32,566 bases of DNA from SPCO01 sp964427285. GTDB lineage: Bacteria; Chloroflexota; Limnocylindria; Limnocylindrales; CSP1-4. Numbering within the stretch: the stretch's first letter is position 1; every line of letters starts with the position of its first letter. The stretch spans positions 1 to 32,566 of the forward strand of contig CAYRTS010000030.1 in assembly GCA_964427285.1 (NCBI GenBank), written 5' to 3'. This document shows, piece by piece, positions 17,476 to 24,816 of this stretch. The notes under the pieces were generated by a model. It worked only from the letters and a program-made list of their open reading frames with translations. It was not told where the DNA came from and did no database searches. The position numbers and the translations under genes are program-made.

Positions 17476-17503
17476 AGCGTGATCGTAGGGCAAGCGTGAT
17501 CGT
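17476..17503. repeat. 11-bp direct repeats upstream of coaX
   Basis: AGCGTGATCGT occurs twice, at 17476-17486 and 17493-17503, 17 bases apart start to start. They lie just upstream of the -10-like TATGAT of coaX, overlapping where the -35 would be. Position and spacing (about 1.6 helical turns) suggest a possible regulator site for the pantothenate operon. Confidence 0.55.
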
Positions 17504-17509
17504 GCCGCG

Positions 17510-17515
17510 TATGAT
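17510..17515 (+). promoter_or_regulatory. -10 element abutting the coaX start
   Basis: TATGAT at 17510-17515 is a strong -10 match; seven bases separate it from the ATG of coaX at 17523. No ribosome binding site lies between. No consensus -35 is visible; the 11-bp direct repeats occupy that region. Confidence 0.45.
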
Positions 17516-17522
17516 CGGCGCC

Positions 17523-18335
17523 ATGCTCCTCGCGATCGACATCGGCAACTCCAACGTCACGTTCGGCCTGTTCCGGGCGGGGGCGCTGATCGGCACGCGA
17601 CGGACCAGCACGAACCCACGGTGCACGCCCGACGAGCTGGAAGTGCTGCTGGGTGGCCTCGTCGCACTTGATGGACGCTCGATCGCCGACATCGACGCGA
17701 TCTCGCTGGCATCGGTCGTGCCTGGTCTGACCGCGGCCGTCGAAGCGATCGCGGAACGACGCGGTCTGGCCCTGGTCGTCGCCAATGCCGGCAGCGTGCC
17801 GCTTGCGATTCGCGTCGAGCGACCGGATGAGGTGGGTGCGGATCGGCTGATCAACGTGCTTGCCGCGACCCGCTTGCACGGCACGCCGGCGGTCGTGGTT
17901 GACCTCGGGACGGCGACCACGTTCGACTGTGTCGCGGCGGATGGCGCCTATGTCGGCGGCGCCATCGCCCCCGGCCTCGAGCTCGGACTCGATGCGCTCT
18001 CCGCGCGGACCGCAAAGCTGCCCCGGATCGACCTGCGGACACCGGACCGGGCGATCGGGCGCAACACGATCCAGGCCATGCAGGCGGGCGTCATCCTCGG
18101 CTACCAGGCACTCACCAGCGGCCTGCTGGAGCGGGTCCGCGCCGAGCTCGCCGAAACCGCGGGCGTGGCACCGGGCGCCGTGAAGGCGATCCTGACCGGC
18201 GGACTGTCGGCGGCGCCGTGGGCGCGTGCGCTGCGGGGCATCGACGCGATCGATCCGGACCTGACGCTCAAGGGCCTCGCGATCCTGCACGCCGAGGTCG
18301 GCGGCGGCGAGCCGCTCAAGCTGGACCTGGCGTGA
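17523..18335 (+). CDS. coaX: Type III pantothenate kinase
   Basis: A 270-residue CoaX-type pantothenate kinase, the first committed step of CoA synthesis (ATP plus pantothenate to 4'-phosphopantothenate). It is an ASKHA-fold protein: phosphate-binding DIGNSNVTFGLF at residues 5-16, then EVGADRLINVLAA and VVVDLGTATTFDCV, and GGAIAPGLELGLDALSART. It is unrelated to E. coli CoaA, is not feedback-inhibited by CoA in characterised members, and usually needs a monovalent cation. Alternative in-frame starts (ATG 17511, GTG 17502) exist, but 17523 gives the normal N-terminus. It is first in the coaX-coaBC-panB-panC run. Confidence 0.96.
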   Translation: MLLAIDIGNSNVTFGLFRAGALIGTRRTSTNPRCTPDELEVLLGGLVALDGRSIADIDAISLASVVPGLTAAVEAIAERRGLALVVANAGSVPLAIRVERPDEVGADRLINVLAATRLHGTPAVVVDLGTATTFDCVAADGAYVGGAIAPGLELGLDALSARTAKLPRIDLRTPDRAIGRNTIQAMQAGVILGYQALTSGLLERVRAELAETAGVAPGAVKAILTGGLSAAPWARALRGIDAIDPDLTLKGLAILHAEVGGGEPLKLDLA

Positions 18336-18396
18336 CTGGCGTGGGGCCTGGCGTGACTGGAAGGGGCCTCGCGTGATTCGCGCGGGCCAAGCATGA
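18330..18396 (+). repeat. Imperfect 20-21-bp tandem repeats joining coaX stop to coaBC start
   Basis: GCRTGA recurs at 18330, 18351, 18371 and 18391, each inside a related 20-21-base unit (CTGGCGTGACTGG occurs twice exactly). The first copy contains the coaX stop codon and the last contains the coaBC start codon. The 57-base intergene is thus made of two to three duplications of the stop/start junction itself. Confidence 0.7.
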
Positions 18397-19769
18397 CCGG
18401 GCGCCTGACCGGGCGGCTCGTCGGTCTGGGCGTCACGGGTTCGATCGCCGCCTACAAGGCGGTCGAGCTGCTTCGCCTCCTGACCGCAGAAGGCGCCGAT
18501 GTCGCGGTCATGCTCACCCCGGCCGCCGCCCGCTTCGTAGGGCCGCTCTCGTTTGCCGCGCTATCCCGACATCCGGTCGAAACAGATCTCCTGGAACTCA
18601 CGCCGGACGGGAGGATCGGGCACATCGTCGTCGGCGACAGCGCCGACGCCATCATCGTTGCGCCCGCCACAGCGCACTTCCTGGCGGCCATGGCGACCGG
18701 TCTGGCCGGAGACGTGGTGACCGCAACGTGCCTGGCGACTCGCGCCGCGGTGATCGTCGCACCGGCCATGGACGGCGACATGTGGACCCATCCGGCGACA
18801 ACGCGCAACGTTGCCCGCCTGCGCGACGACTTTGGCTACACGATCGTCGAACCCGAATCCGGGCCACTCGCCTCTGGGCAATCGGGGGTCGGCCGCCTGG
18901 CGGACCTGTCTCGAATCGTTGACGCCGTGGTCGGGGCGATTGCGGAACGCCCAATCCGGGCCGCCGATCCCGCCGCTCGGCCGCCGATCGTCGGCCCATC
19001 GAGAGACGCCGACCTCATCGGCCGCCATGTCGTGGTGACCGCCGGCGGGACGCGAGAGGCGATCGACCCGGTGCGGTTCATCGGCAATCGCTCGACCGGC
19101 AGGATGGGGATCGCCGTCGCGGAGGCGGCGCTTGACCGCGGTGCGCGGGTCACGTTGATCGCCGCGAACACCGAGGTCAGCCTGCCGCCGGGCGCAGAGT
19201 TGGCCCGGGTCGAGTCCACGGCCGATCTCCGCGCGGCCCTTCTGCGCACGACCCATGCGTCCGACGGCGCGGCCGGCTTCGATGCGCTGGTGATGGCCGC
19301 CGCTGTCGCAGACTTCCGCCCGAGCCGGCCGGCCGAGTACAAGCTCGAGCGCGCGAGCGGTCTCACCCTCGAGCTCGAAGCGACGCCGGACCTGCTCGCC
19401 GAGATCGGGCGAATCGCTCACGGGCTGGACAGCGACGGAGCGCCGACGCGTGAGCCGCTCAGGCCGCGTCCGTACATCGTCGGATTTGCGGCCGAGACCG
19501 GGTCCCTCGATCGGGCGCCCGAAAAGCTCCGCCGCAAGGGCGCCGACCTCCTCGTCGCCAACGACATCGCCGAGCCCGGCTCGGGCTTTGGAACCGACAC
19601 CAATCGGGTGACGATCCTGACCGCGGGCGGGGCGCGCGAGGATCTGCCATTGCTCGCGAAGCGAGAGGTCGCCGATCGCCTGCTGGACCGAATCGCGCTG
19701 GCGCTGGACGAGCGCGACGCGGCCATCCAGACTGCACACACCAGCGAACCGAGGCGGGAGCCAGCATGA
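18393..19769 (+). CDS. coaBC: Bifunctional phosphopantothenoylcysteine decarboxylase / phosphopantothenate-cysteine ligase
   Basis: A 458-residue fused flavoprotein. The N-terminal CoaC half (residues 1-185) decarboxylates phosphopantothenoylcysteine: VTGSIAAYKAVELLR binds FMN and VAPATAHFLAAMATG follows. The C-terminal CoaB half (from about 212) ligates cysteine: VTAGGTREAIDPVRFIGNRS, ALVMAAAVADFRP, and VGFAAETGS. The usual CoaC motif PAMNxxMW reads PAMDGDMW here, and the flap motif, normally ACGxxGxGR with its active-site Cys, reads ASGQSGVGR. Both changes occur together, as in an Asp/Ser variant form I recall from other phyla. It overlaps panB by four bases. Confidence 0.95.
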   Translation: MTGRLTGRLVGLGVTGSIAAYKAVELLRLLTAEGADVAVMLTPAAARFVGPLSFAALSRHPVETDLLELTPDGRIGHIVVGDSADAIIVAPATAHFLAAMATGLAGDVVTATCLATRAAVIVAPAMDGDMWTHPATTRNVARLRDDFGYTIVEPESGPLASGQSGVGRLADLSRIVDAVVGAIAERPIRAADPAARPPIVGPSRDADLIGRHVVVTAGGTREAIDPVRFIGNRSTGRMGIAVAEAALDRGARVTLIAANTEVSLPPGAELARVESTADLRAALLRTTHASDGAAGFDALVMAAAVADFRPSRPAEYKLERASGLTLELEATPDLLAEIGRIAHGLDSDGAPTREPLRPRPYIVGFAAETGSLDRAPEKLRRKGADLLVANDIAEPGSGFGTDTNRVTILTAGGAREDLPLLAKREVADRLLDRIALALDERDAAIQTAHTSEPRREPA

Positions 19770-20680
19770 GTGCCACGTCCGACATCCCCAAGCGCCTGAC
19801 CATCATCGACATCGCAAAGTTGTACGCCGACGGCCAACGGATCCCGATGCTGACCGCCTACGACTACCCCACCGCCCAGCTGCTCGATCAGGCCGGGATC
19901 CCGATGCTGCTCGTGGGCGACTCGGTCGGCCAGGTGATGCTCGGGTACGAATCGACCGTGCGCGTGACGATGGCCGAGATGGTCCATCACACCAAGGCGG
20001 TGGTCAGGGGCAGCACCCGGGCCCTCGTCGTGGCGGACATGCCGTTCCTGTCGTACGCATCGCCCGGCGGCGCGATCGAGCACGCCGGTGTCTTTCTGCG
20101 CGAGGCGGGGGCCCAGGCGGTCAAGGTCGAAGGCGGCGTTCGAACCGCCAGGGTCATTGAAGCCCTTGTGCGGGCCGGGATCCCGGTGATGGGCCATATC
20201 GGGCTGACGCCGCAGGCGATCCACACCATCGGCAAGGTGCGCGTCCAGGGCAAGACGGTGGACCAGGCCCGCTCGCTCATCGCCGATGCCTACGCCGTCC
20301 AGGAGGCAGGTGCCTTTGCGACGGTCCTCGAGCTGGTCCCCGAGCAGCTTGCGGCCGCGATCACCGAGCGCCTCCGCATCCCGACCATCGGGATCGGGGC
20401 AGGCGCTGGCTGCAGCGGCCAGGTCCAGGTCGTGACGGACCTGATCGGCCTGGGCGACTTCGTGCCGCGCCATGCCCGGCCGTACGCACACGTTCGCGAA
20501 TCGGTCCTTGAGGCGGCCGCCGCCTACGCCGCGGACGTCGCCGCCGGCACCTTCCCGGGCCCGGAACAGACGGTCCGGATGGACGACGCGATCCTCGACG
20601 ACGTGCTCGGCCGCGGGACATCGGACCGGGCCGGCGGAACCATGCCGGTCGGCGGCATCCCGCTCGATCGCGACCTCTGA
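19766..20680 (+). CDS. panB: 3-methyl-2-oxobutanoate hydroxymethyltransferase
   Basis: A 304-residue PanB (ketopantoate hydroxymethyltransferase), a TIM-barrel enzyme that adds a hydroxymethyl group from methylene-THF to 2-ketoisovalerate. Signatures: IPMLTAYDYPTAQLLDQAG, LLVGDSVGQVMLGYEST (metal-binding Asp), VADMPFLSY, AVKVEGG, MGHIGLTPQ and GIGAGAGCSGQVQV. It is slightly longer than the usual 260-280 because of a C-terminal extension. It shares ATGA with coaBC, and panC follows 13 bases after the stop. No panD or panE is seen nearby. Confidence 0.97.
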   Translation: MSATSDIPKRLTIIDIAKLYADGQRIPMLTAYDYPTAQLLDQAGIPMLLVGDSVGQVMLGYESTVRVTMAEMVHHTKAVVRGSTRALVVADMPFLSYASPGGAIEHAGVFLREAGAQAVKVEGGVRTARVIEALVRAGIPVMGHIGLTPQAIHTIGKVRVQGKTVDQARSLIADAYAVQEAGAFATVLELVPEQLAAAITERLRIPTIGIGAGAGCSGQVQVVTDLIGLGDFVPRHARPYAHVRESVLEAAAAYAADVAAGTFPGPEQTVRMDDAILDDVLGRGTSDRAGGTMPVGGIPLDRDL

Positions 20681-20693
20681 TCCAGCGCGGCCG

Positions 20694-21575
20694 TTGACCC
20701 GGATCATTCGAACCCGCGCGGAGCTGCGGGACGCGCTCGACGGGGTGGCGCGACCCGTCGGGCTCGTCCCAACCATGGGCTGGCTCCATGAGGGCCACCG
20801 GGCGCTCATCGGCCGGGCTCGCGCCGTCGACGCGGCAACGGTGGTGTCGATCTTCGTGAACCCTCGGCAGTTCGGCAGCCCGGATGACTTCATGAGATAC
20901 CCTCGCAACGAAGCCGATGACGTCGAGATCTGCGCGGCGGAGGGCGTGGACCTCGTCTTTGCGCCCGATCCAGGGGAGGTCTATCCGAGCGGGTTCGACA
21001 CGAAGGTCATCGTGGGAGCGGTTGCACAGCCGCTCGAAGGGGCGGCGCGCCCGGGACACTTCGAGGGCGTCGCCACCGTCGTGGCCATCCTGTTTGGGCT
21101 GGTCCGCGCCGAGCACGCCTACTTCGGGCAGAAGGATGCCCAGCAGGTGATGGTGATCCGCCAGATGGCCCGCGACCTGGCCATCCTGACCCAGGTCGTT
21201 GTCTGCCCGACCGTCCGCGACCCCGACGGACTCGCCCTGTCCTCTCGCAACGTGCACCTGTCGCCGGCACAGCGAAGGGCGGCCCCGGTGCTCCGTCGTG
21301 CGCTGTTGGCGGCGCGGGGCCGGTGGGAGGCCGGCGAGCGAAGGGCCGAGGCCCTCCGCGGCGCAATGTGGGAGGCACTGACCGCCGAACCGCTGGCAGA
21401 CCCGGAGTATGTCTCTGTCGCGGACGGCGCCACGCTGGCGGAGCTTGAGCTCGTGGAGGGACCGGCGCTCCTGTCGCTGGCGGTCCGCTTCGGCACGACC
21501 CGCTTGATCGATAACGAACCGCTGGACGACGTCAGACCATCGCTTCGGCGGCGACCCCCAGGACGCGGTCGATGA
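20694..21575 (+). CDS. panC: Pantothenate synthetase
   Basis: A 293-residue PanC, which condenses pantoate and beta-alanine with ATP to give pantothenate. The nucleotide-binding PTMGWLHEGHRALI (HxGH), FVNPRQFGSPDDF, FGQKDAQQ and the KMSKS-like ALSSRN are present. The start appears to be TTG at 20694 (TRIIRTRAELRDAL); no ATG or GTG lies between the panB stop and this point in frame, and no strong ribosome binding site is visible. The last 14 residues or so are Arg/Pro-rich and run 44 bases into the convergent gene; other PanC proteins end around RLIDN. Confidence 0.94.
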   Translation: MTRIIRTRAELRDALDGVARPVGLVPTMGWLHEGHRALIGRARAVDAATVVSIFVNPRQFGSPDDFMRYPRNEADDVEICAAEGVDLVFAPDPGEVYPSGFDTKVIVGAVAQPLEGAARPGHFEGVATVVAILFGLVRAEHAYFGQKDAQQVMVIRQMARDLAILTQVVVCPTVRDPDGLALSSRNVHLSPAQRRAAPVLRRALLAARGRWEAGERRAEALRGAMWEALTAEPLADPEYVSVADGATLAELELVEGPALLSLAVRFGTTRLIDNEPLDDVRPSLRRRPPGRGR

Positions 21576-22635
21576 ACAGGTGCTGCCAGACCAGCTCCTT
21601 GATCTCGGCGATCTTGCCCGCATCCGAGGCATGCGTCTTGACCAGCAGATCGTGGACCGCGGAGGCCACCGCGTAGGTGTCTTCGGGGACCAGCGTGGCG
21701 AACAGGTTGGCACGTCGAATGGCGTCGATGACCGAGCGCTCTGGGCGGTAGCCGCCGGTCAGCACCATCCCGAGCGGACCCATCCCGTCGGCGTCGCCCT
21801 CGACGTGGGTGCCCAGGATCGCCCGGATGACATCGGTTCGATCACCGGGGACGATCATCAGGCTGCGCGGGCGGATCCGCTGGAGCATGTGCTCCGGTTC
21901 CATCGCCCCGATCGCCACGCCACCGATCACCTGGTCCAGGTCCGGGCCCGCGCTGAGGGTCTCGCCATGGACGCCCTCGAGGACCATGGCCAGGGTCGGG
22001 TTGGACAGCAGCGGGCGGTACGGCAGGACGCCGAGCAACGGGATCCCGTGGCGGGCGAGGCCGCGCTCCAGGGTGACCGCTAGCCCCGGTTTGGCGTCGA
22101 GGTCCACCTTGTTGACGATGGCCCCCGCGACGCGGACCCCGTGCCGCTCGAACAGCGCCGCGTTGAGCACGATCTCATCGATCGGACGACCGACGCCGCC
22201 CTCCGACACGATGACCGCCGGCGCGCCCAGCATCGATGCGACCACGGCATTGGACAGGTCGATGACGGCGCCGACCCCCGCGTGCCCGGTGCCCTCGATC
22301 AGCAGGATGTCGCGGTTCGCCGCGAACGCGGCGTGCGCGGCGCGGATACGGGCCGGGAGGTCCTCGACGGAGCCGCCCTCGATGTAGGTCTGGGTGAAGC
22401 CGCGCGGGATGTGAACGGGGCTCATCTGGGTGAGCGGCTCCGGGAGCGCAAAGACGTGACGCATGAGGATCGCGTCCTCGTCCGCTGGCACGCCATCCTC
22501 GATGACGGTGCGCTGCCCGACGGGTTTCATGAACCCGGTGGAAAGGCCTCGACGTCGAAAGCCATCCAGCACCCCGAGGCTCACGGTGGTCTTGCCCCGG
22601 TTCTGGCCGGTAGCGGCGAGGTAGACGTGGCGCAT
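21532..22635 (-). CDS. BioD-like P-loop / DRTGG-domain protein (phosphotransacetylase N-terminal type)
   Basis: A 367-residue protein with two parts. Residues 1-210 are a dethiobiotin-synthetase-like P-loop NTPase (ATGQNRGKTTVSLGVLDGF; FMKPVGQ; LLIEGTGHAGVGAV; GAIVNKVD). Residues 215-330 are a DRTGG-like domain (VIGGVAIGAMEPEHMLQ; LMIVPGDRTDVIRAIL; GMVLTGGYRP). The same pair forms the N-terminus of long phosphotransacetylases, but the catalytic transacetylase domain is absent. Such stand-alone proteins are thought to be regulatory or sensory; the ligand is unknown. It starts eight bases after the stop of the upstream 201-residue gene. Its stop lies inside the convergent panC reading frame. 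Confidence 0.88.
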   Translation of the reverse strand: MRHVYLAATGQNRGKTTVSLGVLDGFRRRGLSTGFMKPVGQRTVIEDGVPADEDAILMRHVFALPEPLTQMSPVHIPRGFTQTYIEGGSVEDLPARIRAAHAAFAANRDILLIEGTGHAGVGAVIDLSNAVVASMLGAPAVIVSEGGVGRPIDEIVLNAALFERHGVRVAGAIVNKVDLDAKPGLAVTLERGLARHGIPLLGVLPYRPLLSNPTLAMVLEGVHGETLSAGPDLDQVIGGVAIGAMEPEHMLQRIRPRSLMIVPGDRTDVIRAILGTHVEGDADGMGPLGMVLTGGYRPERSVIDAIRRANLFATLVPEDTYAVASAVHDLLVKTHASDAGKIAEIKELVWQHLFIDRVLGVAAEAMV

Positions 22636-22643
22636 CGCGCCGG

Positions 22644-23249
22644 TCAGTTGCGGCTGGCGGTCTTGCGCTCGATCAGCTGGATCGCATCGCGGAGGCGGGT
22701 GACCGTCTCCGCGTCCACGGCGTCCGACTCCAGGTACGGCCCGAGGCGCTCCATGATGTCCGCGACGAGCCCAAAGAAGACACTGGCGTCGGCCATAAAG
22801 AACTGTGGCTCGTTGTTGTAGCGGACCAGGGTCAGGCGGCCCTGGAGGACGCGACGGTCCTCGATATGGGCGATCTGGGTCGCAAAGTTGTGCCCCTGGA
22901 TCCCGTCCGGGTTGTTGAGGAAATTCAGCGCGTTGTCGATGGCCAGGCCAAAGCGCGCCCGCCAGGCGACGAGTCGCTCGTGCAGATCGGACGGGATGCG
23001 CACCTCGGCCACCTCGTCGAAAACCTCCGGCGCGACGGTCAGGAGGCCCACGAGGGTGGTCCCCGCCCGTGGCCCGAGCATCACCTGGAGGCTGCGCTCC
23101 AGGGTGAACACCTCGGAATCGAAGCGCGGGCTGGTGATGACGTCGGCGAGGAGGTCCTCAACGTTGTCGAGGACGTTTGGCTCCGCGACCGCGTTGGACA
23201 GGTGGAGGATCTCCTCCTTGAACAGGAATTTCTCTTCGTGGTCAAGCAT
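22644..23249 (-). CDS. Hypothetical protein paired with the DRTGG protein
   Basis: An unrecognised soluble protein of 201 residues. It begins MLDHEEKFLFKEEILHL and is largely helical, with conserved-looking stretches RVLQGRLTLVRYNNEPQFFM and FFGLVADIMERLGPYLES. It has no signal peptide, membrane span or Cys motif. The ATG at 23249 is chosen because the open frame upstream is Arg/Pro-rich and overlaps gdhA. It lies eight bases before the BioD/DRTGG gene and 53 bases after gdhA, so it is probably co-transcribed with the DRTGG protein and may be its partner. Confidence 0.78.
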   Translation of the reverse strand: MLDHEEKFLFKEEILHLSNAVAEPNVLDNVEDLLADVITSPRFDSEVFTLERSLQVMLGPRAGTTLVGLLTVAPEVFDEVAEVRIPSDLHERLVAWRARFGLAIDNALNFLNNPDGIQGHNFATQIAHIEDRRVLQGRLTLVRYNNEPQFFMADASVFFGLVADIMERLGPYLESDAVDAETVTRLRDAIQLIERKTASRN

Positions 23250-23302
23250 GGCCGCGATGGTAGCACCAGGGGCGCCACGCCCGGTCCGGCGTGCCCGGCG
23301 CC

Positions 23303-24568
23303 TTACGGGTAGAGGCCGCGCATGGACATCGCGTTGGCCACCCGGTCGACCGCCAGCAGGTACGCGGCTGTGCGCATATCGCATGACTCGCGCTGCGCGA
23401 TCTCGAGTGTCTCGTGAAAGGCCTTGACCATGATCGTCCGAAGCTTTTCGTTGACGACCGCCTCGGTCCAGTGGTCGCGGTTGAGGTCCTGGACCCACTC
23501 GAAGTAGCTGACCGTGACGCCGCCGGCATTGCACAGGATGTCCGGGATCATGAACACGCCCTTGTTCGCCAGGATCAGGTCCGCGGCCGGGGTCGTCGGG
23601 CCGTTGGCCGCCTCGGCGATCAGTCGGGCCTTGATCCTGCCGGCGTTCCGCTCGGTGATCTGGTTTTCCAGCGCGGCCGGGATCAGGATGTCGCAGTCGA
23701 CCTCAAGGATCTCGGCGTTGCTGATGTCGGCTGCGCCCGGAAAGCCCTGGACGGTGCCGTGTTCGCGCTTCCAGCCAGCCACCCGCCCGATATCCAGACC
23801 GGCTGGGTTGTGAATGCCCCCGGTCGAGTCGGAAACGGCGATGACGGTCGCGCCCTCGGCGGCGATGAGCCGAGCCGCGATCGCACCGGCGTTGCCGAAC
23901 CCCTGGACGGCGACGCGGGATGTCTTCAGGTTGAGCCCGGAGTGATGGGCCGCCTCGATGATCGTGAAGAGGCAGCCGCGGGCCGTGGCCTCCGTGCGGC
24001 CTTCAGAACCGCCGAGACTGATTGGCTTGCCGGTGACGACGCCCGGGACGGTGTAGCCCTGGTGCATCGAGTAGGTGTCCATGATCCAGGCCATCACCTG
24101 GGCGTTGGTATTGACGTCCGGTGCGGGGATGTCCCGTTCCGGGCCGATCAAAACCTCGATCTCCGTGGTGAACCTGCGGGTCAGTCCCTCCAGCTCTTTC
24201 ATGCTGAGCTTCTTGGGGTCGACGATCACGCCGCCCTTGCCGCCGCCGTACGGGATGCCGACGACCGCACACTTCCAGGTCATCCACATGGCGAGGGCCT
24301 TGACCTCGTCAATCGAAACGTCCTGGTGGTAGCGCAGGCCACCCTTGGCGGGACCCCGACCCAGGTTGTGCTGGACTCTGTAGCCGGTGAACACCTGGAC
24401 GGTGCCGTCGTCCATCGTGACGGGGAAGTGGACCGTCAGCTCGCGGCGTGGCTCACGCAGGACGCGGCGCATGCCCTGGTCCATCCCAAGACGTTCCGCG
24501 GCAAGATCGAACTGGTGCTGCGCCACATGCCAGGCATTGATCGGGGCAGCGACGGGCTCGGTCGTCAT
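23303..24568 (-). CDS. gdhA: Glutamate dehydrogenase
   Basis: A 421-residue Glu/Leu/Phe/Val dehydrogenase family enzyme, most likely glutamate dehydrogenase, interconverting glutamate with 2-oxoglutarate and ammonia. The substrate-binding GPAKGGLRYHQD and catalytic PYGGGKGGVIVDP (Lys) are intact. APDVNTNAQVMAWIMDTYS follows, then a Rossmann domain with VQGFGNAGAIAARLI, and NAGGVTVSYFEWVQD near the end. Length matches the hexameric NAD-type enzymes (about 420). The ATG at 24568 follows a GAGG about ten bases upstream. A TATACT -10 and a leader of about 130 bases with a strong hairpin precede it. Confidence 0.95.
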   Translation of the reverse strand: MTTEPVAAPINAWHVAQHQFDLAAERLGMDQGMRRVLREPRRELTVHFPVTMDDGTVQVFTGYRVQHNLGRGPAKGGLRYHQDVSIDEVKALAMWMTWKCAVVGIPYGGGKGGVIVDPKKLSMKELEGLTRRFTTEIEVLIGPERDIPAPDVNTNAQVMAWIMDTYSMHQGYTVPGVVTGKPISLGGSEGRTEATARGCLFTIIEAAHHSGLNLKTSRVAVQGFGNAGAIAARLIAAEGATVIAVSDSTGGIHNPAGLDIGRVAGWKREHGTVQGFPGAADISNAEILEVDCDILIPAALENQITERNAGRIKARLIAEAANGPTTPAADLILANKGVFMIPDILCNAGGVTVSYFEWVQDLNRDHWTEAVVNEKLRTIMVKAFHETLEIAQRESCDMRTAAYLLAVDRVANAMSMRGLYP

Positions 24569-24617
24569 GGTTGATGAGGCCTCTGTATCGGGCGGTCCAA
24601 CGCCGCCAAGTTGGTCT

Positions 24618-24638
24618 GGGTCGTCTCCCGGACGACCC
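24618..24638 (-). promoter_or_regulatory. Hairpin in the gdhA leader
   Basis: GGGTCGTC (24618-24625) and GACGACCC (24631-24638) form a perfect 8-bp stem with a five-base loop, inside the predicted gdhA leader. It is not followed by a U-run on the minus strand. It may influence translation or mRNA stability of gdhA. Confidence 0.4.
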
Positions 24639-24706
24639 CACGGCGCGCACGATCGGGTCTCGAATGCTGGCGTTCGACGACCGGCGCGCACTGCATCTCA
24701 CGCCCC

Positions 24707-24712
24707 AGTATA
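24707..24712 (-). promoter_or_regulatory. -10 element for gdhA
   Basis: Minus strand TATACT at 24712-24707, a near-consensus -10, gives a leader of about 130 bases before gdhA. The -35 is poor (GGGTCA at 16 bases, or TTGGCA at 24 bases), so an activator may be needed. Confidence 0.5.
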
Positions 24713-24816
24713 GCCGGGATCACGGTGTTGACCCCCTGCCAAAGGTACCGGATCGCAACGTCTTCGCTACCAACCTGCAACGTTTCGTGGCCGAAGCCGG
24801 CGGGGCGACCGCGCGG

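Noticed and set aside
17399..17920. Extension of the 144-residue hypothetical gene upstream to 17920
   Set aside because: The extension is antisense to coaX, is Ser/Arg/Pro-rich, and GAGGAG precedes the GTG at 17398.
18561..20908. Long antisense open frames opposite coaBC and panB
   Set aside because: Shadow frames of confidently identified genes with matching codon periodicity on the other strand.
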